Assembly: GCA_028694715.1 (NCBI GenBank)
Contig: JAQVKJ010000119.1
Span: 1-5,300 of the forward strand
Origin: Weeksellaceae bacterium
GTDB taxonomy: Bacteria > Bacteroidota > Bacteroidia > Flavobacteriales > Weeksellaceae
Length of the DNA: 5,300 nt
Reading direction: 5' to 3'
Both the position numbers and the translations under genes were made by a program. The first letter of the stretch is position 1; each line of letters opens with the position of its first letter. The notes under the pieces were generated by a model. That model searched no databases, was not told the origin of the DNA, and saw only the letters and a list, made by a program, of their open reading frames with translations. Below, in pieces: positions 1-5,300 of this stretch.

Positions 1-378
1 AGCTTCGGGTTCTTCTGCTTGTTTTCTTTGCATCTTGTTGAGTGCCCTTACCAACATAAATACGGCCAATGCCAACAGAACGAAATTAATGGCAATGGTA
101 ATAAAGTTACCATAAGCAAAAATCGCCGCATCCGGTGCCACCTCTCTTGCCTCGGCCAGCGAAGCACCAACAGGAATCTGACTGGCTCCTTTCCCCATTG
201 CAAAGAAAATACTACTGAAATCAGGTTTTCCCACAATGGCCGCAACAATCGGCATCACCAAATCATCAATGATACTGCTCACAATCGTTCCAAATGCGCC
301 TCCAATGATAACACCGACAGCCATATCAAAGGCATTCCCTTTAACTGCAAATTCTTTGAATTCTTTAATCATTCCCAT
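1..378 (-). CDS. mscL: Large-conductance mechanosensitive channel MscL, C-terminus cut by window edge
   Basis: This inner-membrane channel opens under high membrane tension and releases solutes during hypo-osmotic shock; the family forms homopentamers. I translated 126 residues from ATG at 378 with no stop before the window edge. The N-terminus MGMIKEFKEFAVKGNAFD aligns without gaps to the E. coli S1 helix and TM1 start. TM1 spans about residues 15-45 with the glycine-rich VGVIIGGAFG, a periplasmic loop covers about 50-85, and TM2 covers about 87-112, followed by the charged LNKMQRKQAEEPEA. The family usually has 120-150 residues, so only the end of the cytoplasmic helix is missing. Residue 19, Leu at the E. 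coli pore constriction, is Met here; Gly22 and Val23 are kept. ATG at 372 (residue 3) is an alternative start. No Shine-Dalgarno is visible. The gene lies 45 nt after the DUF192 gene and is probably its operon partner. Identification is very secure. Confidence 0.96.
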   Translation of the reverse strand, partial: MGMIKEFKEFAVKGNAFDMAVGVIIGGAFGTIVSSIIDDLVMPIVAAIVGKPDFSSIFFAMGKGASQIPVGASLAEAREVAPDAAIFAYGNFITIAINFVLLALAVFMLVRALNKMQRKQAEEPEA

Positions 379-423
379 AATTATAAGTTTTTATGTTCAA
401 CGGTAAATTTAACAATTTTTATC

Positions 424-936
424 TCAATCGCGGATCCAGTTGATTTTTGTTTCTCCCTCTTTAATGCCCCACTGATCAGCCAAACCTCCATTGATTTCCA
501 CCACAAATTTTGAATCTTCCTTTGCTGCCGCGACAGTACCGCCTGACAACTCACTCTCAGCACCCGGTTGAGCATTGCGGGCAATATTGATCAGCACTGA
601 ATCCTTGCCAAAATACATGATGTCCAAAGGAATACGAGTGTCCTTCATATAAAAAGTATGCTTCTGAATTTCATTGTCTTCAAAAATAAACAACATCCCT
701 TTGTCCTGGTCCATGGACGACCTGTCCATCAAACCTCTGGCTCTTTTGTTGGGTGTGTCTGCGATTTCAATGTCAATTTTTTTCAGTATTTGCCCTTCTC
801 CATCCAAGAACTCTAGTTCTCCTTGTTTAGTGAATTCAATTTCTACTGCAATGGTTGCCTCTGAACCCGATGCACCCTTTTCATTACAGGCCGCTACAAA
901 AATCAGCAGTCCAGCCGCCAAAATCATTTTTTTCAT
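424..936 (-). CDS. DUF192-family lipoprotein
   Basis: The 170-residue product begins with a lipoprotein signal peptide: MKK, a hydrophobic stretch at residues 4-16, then lipobox V14-A15-A16-C17. It should therefore be cleaved before Cys17 and lipidated. The linker after the cysteine (NEKGASGSE) is not a clear Bacteroidota surface-export signal, so a periplasm-facing location is the simpler guess. The rest, about residues 39-168, matches DUF192 (Pfam PF02643): RARGLMDR near 65-72, KGMLFIFE at 79-86, FYMKDTRIPLDIMY at 95-108 and a late KFVVEINGG at 143-151. The biochemical function of this family is not established, and I assign none. The start is ATG at 936, 5 nt after the lgt stop, with a weak AAAGA upstream. 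The close coupling to lgt fits a lipoprotein made together with the enzyme that lipidates it. Confidence 0.93.
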   Translation of the reverse strand: MKKMILAAGLLIFVAACNEKGASGSEATIAVEIEFTKQGELEFLDGEGQILKKIDIEIADTPNKRARGLMDRSSMDQDKGMLFIFEDNEIQKHTFYMKDTRIPLDIMYFGKDSVLINIARNAQPGAESELSGGTVAAAKEDSKFVVEINGGLADQWGIKEGETKINWIRD

Positions 937-941
937 ATTAA

Positions 942-1838
942 TTAATCTTTATAAACTCTGTTTTTTGATGTAAACATGACGAGGATTCCGAACAAAATAA
1001 ATGGAATACTCAGTATCTGTCCGTTGTTCAACCCAATGTTCAACAGCTGAGCCACAAATTCCTCTCCTTGGTCTTCTTTGAAAAATTCAATAATAAATCT
1101 AACGATCCACAACAGTATAAAAAACAGCCCGAAAATATAGCCCTGACGGTATTTCAGACTGGTTTTCCTATAAACAAACCAAACCACAAAAAAGATAATA
1201 ACATAACAGATTGCCTCGTAAAGCTGTGAGGGATGTCTGGGTTCAATCTGACCGTATCCAGAACTTTGGTTAACAAATTCAACTGCCCAAGGCAAATCTG
1301 ATACCTTACCAACAATTTCAGAATTGAAGAAATTTCCCACTCTGATGGCTGCTCCCCCCAAAGGTACCGTTATGGCCACCCTGTCCAATAACCAAAAAAT
1401 GTTCTTCTTAAGGTATTTTCGGTTGAATAAATAAGAGGAAATCATAAACCCGATGGTTGCACCATGACTGGCCAATCCTCTAAAACCCGAAAATTCATAG
1501 CCTTTCAACAAACCAAAAAAAGCGGAAGAATCAGGATTTTGCTGTACCGGCAAAAACACTTCAATCAATGCTTTGCCCAACGACATTCCTTGATAGTAAT
1601 CTAAGTTGTAAAACAATTCTCCCAAACGCGCACCGATAATGACACCTAAAAAAGAATATAGAAACAAGGGATCGAGCAATTTCACATCCACTTTGTCTGT
1701 TTCTAATATTTTTTTCATCACATACCACCCCATGACAAAGGCAAGTATCCACATCAGGCTGTAATAGTGTATTTGTAGAGGACCCAAATCAATCATTACA
1801 GGGTTGATGTCCCAAGTTATGTATAGTAAATTAATCAT
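942..1838 (-). CDS. lgt: Prolipoprotein diacylglyceryl transferase Lgt
   Basis: Lgt transfers the diacylglyceryl group of phosphatidylglycerol to the lipobox cysteine of prolipoproteins, the first step of bacterial lipoprotein maturation, in the cytoplasmic membrane. The 298-residue product is full length for the family and has about seven hydrophobic segments. The visible signatures are HYYSLMW at 24-30 (Tyr26 at the conserved position), SHGATIG at 124-130 (His125, matching E. coli His103), the Lgt signature with Arg166, Asn169 and Glu174, PWAVEF at 183-188, RHPSQLYEA at 201-209, and [12 protein letters not shown] at 247-258 (Arg247 and Glu251, matching E. coli Arg239 and Glu243). All the residues I know to be critical are present, so the enzyme should be active. 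The start ATG overlaps the yidD stop as ATGA, which implies translational coupling. The stop lies 5 nt before the DUF192 lipoprotein gene. Confidence 0.98.
   Translation of the reverse strand: MINLLYITWDINPVMIDLGPLQIHYYSLMWILAFVMGWYVMKKILETDKVDVKLLDPLFLYSFLGVIIGARLGELFYNLDYYQGMSLGKALIEVFLPVQQNPDSSAFFGLLKGYEFSGFRGLASHGATIGFMISSYLFNRKYLKKNIFWLLDRVAITVPLGGAAIRVGNFFNSEIVGKVSDLPWAVEFVNQSSGYGQIEPRHPSQLYEAICYVIIFFVVWFVYRKTSLKYRQGYIFGLFFILLWIVRFIIEFFKEDQGEEFVAQLLNIGLNNGQILSIPFILFGILVMFTSKNRVYKD
1835..1838 (-). promoter_or_regulatory. ATGA stop/start overlap coupling yidD and lgt
   Basis: On the minus strand the four bases ATGA hold both the lgt start codon (1838-1836) and the yidD TGA stop (1837-1835). 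Such overlaps usually allow a terminating ribosome to restart on the next gene. lgt has no Shine-Dalgarno of its own, which fits this reading. The arrangement is seen directly; the coupling is inferred. Confidence 0.75.
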
Positions 1839-2080
1839 TTCGTTTCTTTTTTTGGTACCGGATCATATCCACTGCCACCCCAAGGATGACATCTTGAAAT
1901 TCTTTTCGCACCCAAATATAAACCTTTTATCAATCCATGTGTACGCAATGCCTCAATCATATAATTGGAACAGCTCGGTGTATATCTGCAATTGCTACCC
2001 AGCCAAGGCGAAATCGCTGTCTGATAAAGACGGACGAGAATCACAAATGGGGAAATCAATAGTTTATGAATAGGATTCAT
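1835..2080 (-). CDS. yidD: Membrane protein insertion efficiency factor YidD
   Basis: YidD is a small peripheral protein that improves insertion of membrane proteins by the Sec/YidC machinery; its exact mechanism is not settled. The 81-residue product has the usual family length. It opens with an amphipathic or hydrophobic N-terminal stretch (residues 5-24, ending in [12 protein letters not shown]) and carries both family blocks: [15 protein letters not shown] at about 31-45 and [14 protein letters not shown] at about 63-76. Cys31, Cys37 and Cys64 are the conserved cysteines. In many bacteria yidD sits between rnpA and yidC; here it precedes lgt and overlaps it by 4 nt. It starts at ATG 2080, 31 nt after the methyltransferase stop, with no clear Shine-Dalgarno but a TAnnTTTG-like element directly upstream. 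Confidence 0.97.
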   Translation of the reverse strand: MNPIHKLLISPFVILVRLYQTAISPWLGSNCRYTPSCSNYMIEALRTHGLIKGLYLGAKRISRCHPWGGSGYDPVPKKETK

Positions 2081-2085
2081 TCGGG

Positions 2086-2093
2086 CAAAGATA
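2086..2093 (-). promoter_or_regulatory. Putative -7 element immediately upstream of yidD
   Basis: On the minus strand, TATCTTTG matches TAnnTTTG exactly and ends only 5 nt before the yidD ATG. If used, transcription would start at or next to the start codon, giving a leaderless or nearly leaderless yidD-lgt mRNA. No TTTG is found at the expected -33 distance. It may be chance in A/T-rich DNA, and yidD may simply be read from the upstream methyltransferase transcript. Confidence 0.3.
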
Positions 2094-2111
2094 GTTATAA
2101 TGCCAAAAACA

Positions 2112-2648
2112 CTAATTCGGCGGACTCAATTTTCTAAAAAATTCCCACATCACTATGCCTGCACAAACGCTCACATTCAGTGAATGTTTGGTTCCCTCCT
2201 GCTGAATTTCAACACAAGCATCACTCATATTGATGACTTTTTGATTCACTCCCTCCACTTCATTGCCAAAAATCAATGCATACTTTTGAGTAGAGTCGAT
2301 TTTCAACTCAGACAAGTCAATGCTTCTATCGGTTTGCTCTACCGAAAGAATCCTATGGTTTTTTTCCTTTAATTCTCCAATCAATCCTTTGATGTCTTCC
2401 ACATATTCCCATTCCACACTCTCAGTGGCACCCAACGCAGTTTTCCTGATTTCTTTACCGGGTGGAGTTCCAGTGATTCCACAGAGATATATTTTTTCTA
2501 TCAAAAAAGCATCGGCCGTTCTGAATACTGAGCCTACATTGTACAGACTTCGTACATCATCGAGGACAATCACCACAGGCAATTTTTCGGTCTTCCTGAA
2601 TTCGTCCACTGATAACCGTCCCAACTCTTCAAGTTTCAACTTTTTCAT
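2112..2648 (-). CDS. SpoU/TrmH-family RNA 2'-O-methyltransferase
   Basis: This is a SPOUT-class, SAM-dependent enzyme that methylates a ribose 2'-OH in tRNA or rRNA. The 178-residue product shows the three family motifs: motif 1 around [12 protein letters not shown] (37-48, with Asn37 and catalytic-type Arg43), motif 2 [11 protein letters not shown] (124-134) and motif 3 with [15 protein letters not shown] (156-170), where Ser156-Leu157-Asn158 form the deep-trefoil-knot cofactor site. It is a compact single-domain member without the N-terminal substrate-binding domain of RlmB-type proteins. Gm18 tRNA methylation (TrmH-like) is one possibility, but the substrate cannot be decided from the sequence, so I give no symbol. 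It is the first gene of the leftward group, divergent from the thioredoxin gene. It starts at ATG 2648, with no Shine-Dalgarno, and ends with TAG. Family is secure; target is not. Confidence 0.93.
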   Translation of the reverse strand: MKKLKLEELGRLSVDEFRKTEKLPVVIVLDDVRSLYNVGSVFRTADAFLIEKIYLCGITGTPPGKEIRKTALGATESVEWEYVEDIKGLIGELKEKNHRILSVEQTDRSIDLSELKIDSTQKYALIFGNEVEGVNQKVINMSDACVEIQQEGTKHSLNVSVCAGIVMWEFFRKLSPPN

Positions 2649-2736
2649 TCCGCAAAATTCGTAAATTAATTCAGAACATTAAATTTTCAAAATATTCGGA
2701 TATTTTTACTTACTTTTGAGAATTACAGACAGAATC
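2649..2736. promoter_or_regulatory. Divergent intergenic region between the methyltransferase and thioredoxin genes
   Basis: This 88-bp, strongly A/T-rich spacer lies between two outward-facing start codons, so it must hold promoters for both directions unless the leftward group is driven from inside the thioredoxin gene. The rightward side has a clear TAnnTTTG element at 2711-2718. For the leftward side I see only imperfect versions, such as GAATTTTG just upstream of ATG 2648 on the minus strand. No operator-like inverted repeat stands out. Confidence 0.55.
2711..2718 (+). promoter_or_regulatory. Putative Bacteroidota -7 promoter element for the thioredoxin gene
   Basis: TACTTTTG is an exact match to the TAnnTTTG -7 consensus used by the primary sigma factor of Bacteroidota. 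It would place transcription start near 2723-2726 and give a leader of roughly 12 nt before ATG 2737. A -33 TTTG is not clearly present; the nearest candidate is TTTTC at 2684-2688, about 22 nt upstream. Its position in the divergent spacer supports it, but an 8-bp match in A/T-rich DNA can occur by chance. Confidence 0.5.
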
Positions 2737-3114
2737 ATGGAAGCAAAACGCACCAAAACCATCCCAATAGGAAAAGAGCTTTTTATCAAAAACATTATGG
2801 ATTTTGAGACCAACACTCAAGAATGGGTCTATTTGGGCGACAAACCTTGTATCATCGATTTCTATGCAAGTTGGTGTGGTCCTTGCGCAATGATTGCCCC
2901 CATTTTGGATGAACTGGCAGAAGAATACGATGGGAGAATCGACATTTACAAAATCAATACTGAAACAGAACGAGAACTGGCGGCCGCCTTTGGCGTCAGA
3001 AGCATTCCAACACTCATCTTCTGTCCAATGGACGACAACCCACACCAGTACAACGGCGCATTGCCAAAAGACGAATTCGTTAGAATCATCGATGAATTGT
3101 TGTTGAAGTCCTGA
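2737..3114 (+). CDS. trxA: Thioredoxin-family protein, cytoplasmic
   Basis: This is a thiol-disulfide oxidoreductase with the classic active site WCGPC at residues 46-50, preceded by DFYAS with Asp41 at the place of the buried E. coli Asp26. The cis-proline is Pro91 in SIPTLIF, and a late glycine (Gly107) precedes the C-terminal helix. The product has 125 residues against about 105-110 for a minimal thioredoxin; the excess is mainly an N-terminal segment of about 15-20 residues with no hydrophobic signal, so it should act in the cytoplasm. Extra cysteines lie at 38 and 96, and the residue after the second active-site Cys is Ala rather than the common Lys. I chose ATG 2737; an in-frame TTG at 2716 would lie inside the putative -7 element. 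trxA is the generic symbol; it could be one of several thioredoxin paralogues. Confidence 0.92.
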   Translation: MEAKRTKTIPIGKELFIKNIMDFETNTQEWVYLGDKPCIIDFYASWCGPCAMIAPILDELAEEYDGRIDIYKINTETERELAAAFGVRSIPTLIFCPMDDNPHQYNGALPKDEFVRIIDELLLKS

Positions 3115-3127
3115 GAGATTAATTTTC

Positions 3128-3135
3128 TATATTTG
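3128..3135 (+). promoter_or_regulatory. Putative Bacteroidota -7 promoter element upstream of mutS
   Basis: TATATTTG matches TAnnTTTG exactly, 13 nt after the thioredoxin stop. A TTG at 3103-3105 lies about 22 nt upstream and could serve as a -33 element, though the spacing is a little long. Transcription would start near 3140, giving mutS a leader of roughly 120 nt. A weaker near-match, TTATTTTG at 3218-3225, lies closer to the gene and is an alternative. Read-through from the thioredoxin promoter is also possible, because I see no terminator in the spacer. Confidence 0.4.
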
Positions 3136-3258
3136 TTTGTCAATCCGTGGGTTTTATATTTCGGAATTCTGCGTTTGCATTGATTCAAAACGATGTAGAA
3201 ATGATTTTAGACAATCTTTATTTTGAATTAACTTAGCCATCTTAAAATTCAACCAAAA

Positions 3259-5300
3259 TTGGCAAAAAAAGAAACACCTTTGATGAAGCAATACAACAGT
3301 ATTAAATCCAAATATCCGGATGCATTACTGCTGTTTCGGGTAGGTGATTTCTATGAAACTTTTGGGGATGATGCCATTCGTTGTTCAAAGATTCTGGACA
3401 TCACCCTGACCAAAAGGGCCAACGGAGCAGCCGCACACATTGAACTGGCTGGTTTTCCACATCACGCATTGGATACCTATCTGCCCAAACTGGTCAGAGC
3501 CGGATTGCGTGTGGCCATTTGTGATCAGTTGGAGGACCCCAAACAAGCCAAAACCATTGTGAAAAGAGGCGTCACTGAATTGGTCACTCCCGGCGTTTCA
3601 CTTAACGATCAGGTACTCAGTGCCAAAACCAATAACTTTCTGATGTCGGTCCATCAGGAAGATGAAAAATTCGGCATGGCACTGCTCGATATTTCGACCG
3701 GGGAATTCTTGATAGCCGAAGGAAATAAAACCTATTTTCAAAAAGTCATCCAAAGCTTCAGACCCAGTGAATTGATTCATCAAAAAAGAAAGAAAGTTGA
3801 CATACCAGAACTCAAAAACACTTTCCAAATTGAAGACTGGGCATTTCAATATGATTATGCAGTCGAAAAACTCAGCCGGCATTTCAAAGTCAAATCTCTC
3901 AAAGGATTCGGTATTGAAAAACTCAGGCTGGGCACCATCGCTGCAGGCGCAATTTTTTCGTACTTGGACGAAACCCATCATTTTCAAATCGACCATATCA
4001 CCGGGATTCAGCGGTTGGACGAGAATAGTTTTGTGTGGATGGACTCGTTTACCATCCGAAATTTGGAGCTGATTCACTCCCCTCATCCAGATGCAGTCAC
4101 ACTGATTGATGTACTGGACAGTAGCTGTTCTGCAATGGGTGGCCGACTTCTCAAACGATGGATGGTAATGATTCCGAAGGATATCAACCAAATCAATGCA
4201 AGATTGGATCATGTTGAATATTTTCTGAAAAATGATGAACTTAGGATTTTTGTGCGTGAACAACTCTCCGGTATCAGTGACTTGGAAAGAATGACTGCCA
4301 AAATTACCACCTCCAAAATAACACCAAGGCAATTGCTCTCACTGGCACAAAGCCTGGAAACAGTCAGCAACATCAAAAAAAATCTCAGCCGAATACCTGG
4401 CATCGATACTCTTGAACAGAAACTCAATGACTGGACATTCGTATTTGAATATTTGAAAAAAACACTTTCCAATGACCCACCTCATCAGTTGCAAAAAGGG
4501 AATGTGATTGCCACAGGTATTTCAGAAGAACTTGACCAACTGCGAAACTTAAAAACCAGAGGAAAAGACTATCTGGAAGAATTGAGAAACAGAGAAAGTG
4601 TGAGAACCGGTATTCCCAACTTGAAAGTATCATACAATAATATTTTCGGTTACTATATAGAAGTTAGGAATACACACAAAGACAAGGTTCCAGATGATTG
4701 GATCAGAAAACAAACACTTGTCAACGCAGAACGATACATCACTGAAGAACTCAAGGAATACGAAAATCAGATTCTGGGCGCTGAAGAAAAAATCCTTGCA
4801 CTCGAAACCCAACTATTCGGTGAATTATTGAATGAACTGTCAGTGCATCTGAGTGAAATTCAAAAATCTGCCTTCGTCATTGCGCAGTTGGATGTGTTTT
4901 CTTCGTTTGCTGAAACTGCGCTCAATAACAATTTCGTACGCCCCAAAATCACTGAAGAACTCAATCTGCTGATTGAAGACGGAAGACATCCGGTCATCGA
5001 AAAACAGCTGCCACCGGGTGAAAATTATATTGCAAACAGTGTATCACTCTTGCCCAATGAACAACAAATCATCATGATTACTGGGCCGAACATGTCTGGT
5101 AAATCAGCTTTGCTCAGGCAAACCGCCTTGATTGTATTGATGGCACAAATGGGATGTTTTGTACCCGCAAAAAGTGCCGAAATCGGGATTGTTGACAAAA
5201 TCTTTACCCGCGTAGGAGCTTCAGACAATATATCGTCGGGCGAATCCACCTTTATGGTCGAAATGAATGAAACCGCCAGCATACTGAATAATCTGTCCGA
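3259..5300 (+). CDS. mutS: DNA mismatch repair protein MutS, C-terminus cut by window edge
   Basis: MutS recognises base mismatches and small loops and starts methyl-independent or MutL-dependent repair. I read 680 uninterrupted residues of an expected 850-880. The N-terminal mismatch-binding domain carries the Phe-X-Glu motif as F31-Y32-E33 in GDFYETFG. The connector follows (about 120-250), then the lever and core with RNLELIHS (267-274) and GRLLKRWM (141 codons before the clamp end), the clamp (about 400-520, with FGYYIEV at 463-469), and the ATPase domain with Walker A GPNMSGKS at 609-616 and SSGESTFMVEM near 659-669. Walker B and the dimerisation helix-turn-helix lie beyond the edge. The start is TTG 3259: the frame has a TAA at 3229-3231 and no ATG between, and TTG gives MAKKETPLMKQYN, the usual Bacteroidota N-terminus. 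ATG 3283 would remove eight residues. It follows the thioredoxin gene by 144 bp. Confidence 0.97.
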   Translation, partial: MAKKETPLMKQYNSIKSKYPDALLLFRVGDFYETFGDDAIRCSKILDITLTKRANGAAAHIELAGFPHHALDTYLPKLVRAGLRVAICDQLEDPKQAKTIVKRGVTELVTPGVSLNDQVLSAKTNNFLMSVHQEDEKFGMALLDISTGEFLIAEGNKTYFQKVIQSFRPSELIHQKRKKVDIPELKNTFQIEDWAFQYDYAVEKLSRHFKVKSLKGFGIEKLRLGTIAAGAIFSYLDETHHFQIDHITGIQRLDENSFVWMDSFTIRNLELIHSPHPDAVTLIDVLDSSCSAMGGRLLKRWMVMIPKDINQINARLDHVEYFLKNDELRIFVREQLSGISDLERMTAKITTSKITPRQLLSLAQSLETVSNIKKNLSRIPGIDTLEQKLNDWTFVFEYLKKTLSNDPPHQLQKGNVIATGISEELDQLRNLKTRGKDYLEELRNRESVRTGIPNLKVSYNNIFGYYIEVRNTHKDKVPDDWIRKQTLVNAERYITEELKEYENQILGAEEKILALETQLFGELLNELSVHLSEIQKSAFVIAQLDVFSSFAETALNNNFVRPKITEELNLLIEDGRHPVIEKQLPPGENYIANSVSLLPNEQQIIMITGPNMSGKSALLRQTALIVLMAQMGCFVPAKSAEIGIVDKIFTRVGASDNISSGESTFMVEMNETASILNNLS

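Noticed and set aside
379..423. TATAAT-like sequence just upstream of mscL (minus strand)
   Set aside because: The nearest TTG-type -35 candidates are at the wrong spacing, the phylum's primary sigma factor prefers TAnnTTTG, and the short gap fits operon read-through.
19..513. A 164-codon plus-strand frame over the mscL and DUF192 region
   Set aside because: It is antisense to two well-supported genes; the translation is low-quality (many Asn, His and Ser) with no family resemblance.
2716..2736. Upstream TTG start extending the thioredoxin by seven residues
   Set aside because: The TTG overlaps the exact TAnnTTTG element, and the added residues are not part of the fold; ATG 2737 is the simpler start.
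3150..3176. Possible hairpin (TCCG...CGGA) after the thioredoxin gene as a terminator
   Set aside because: The stem is only 4 bp with a loop of about 14 nt and no T-tract follows, so it is unlikely to terminate transcription.
3201..3236. Tiny 11-codon frame (MILDNLYFELT) ahead of mutS
   Set aside because: It is too short to assess, has no ribosome binding site, is in a different frame from mutS and is expected by chance.
3598..4332. A 244-codon open frame on the minus strand inside mutS
   Set aside because: It lies wholly opposite a strongly conserved mutS segment, has no recognisable domain and is rich in Cys, His and Phe as expected from antisense reading. No promoter or start context supports it.

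Overview
The window looks like ordinary chromosome from a member of the Bacteroidota, possibly Cytophagia or a related class. The phylum call rests on four things. The MutS N-terminus and its GPNMSGKSALLRQ Walker A region have the form I associate with that phylum. Recognisable Shine-Dalgarno sequences are largely missing, and upstream regions are A/T-rich. Three intergenic sites match the Bacteroidota -7 promoter consensus TAnnTTTG. Base composition is moderately A/T-rich and looks even throughout. The exact genus cannot be read from the sequence.

Layout: two gene groups diverge from an 88-bp spacer (2649-2736). Leftwards (minus strand) run a SpoU/TrmH-family RNA methyltransferase (2648-2112), yidD (2080-1835), lgt (1838-942), a DUF192 lipoprotein (936-424) and mscL (378 to beyond the left edge). 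Gaps are 31 nt, a 4-nt ATGA overlap, 5 nt and 45 nt, so this is probably one operon, perhaps with an internal promoter before yidD. Rightwards (plus strand) run a cytoplasmic thioredoxin (2737-3114) and, after a 144-bp spacer, mutS (3259 to beyond the right edge, with a TTG start). No stretch longer than 150 bases lacks a gene, and I see no tRNA, rRNA, mobile element, CRISPR array or convincing terminator.

How the genes fit together: the leftward group is mostly about the cell envelope. YidD assists membrane-protein insertion, Lgt lipidates lipoproteins, the DUF192 protein is itself a predicted lipoprotein and so a likely Lgt substrate, and MscL is the osmotic safety-valve channel. The methyltransferase at the head of the group modifies RNA and has no obvious link to that theme. 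The rightward pair is thiol redox (thioredoxin) and DNA mismatch repair (MutS). Two genes are cut by the window edges: mscL loses its C-terminus, and mutS loses its Walker B region and C-terminus.

I found no undescribed system. The findings are local points: start codons, promoters, gene coupling and a few residue-level oddities.
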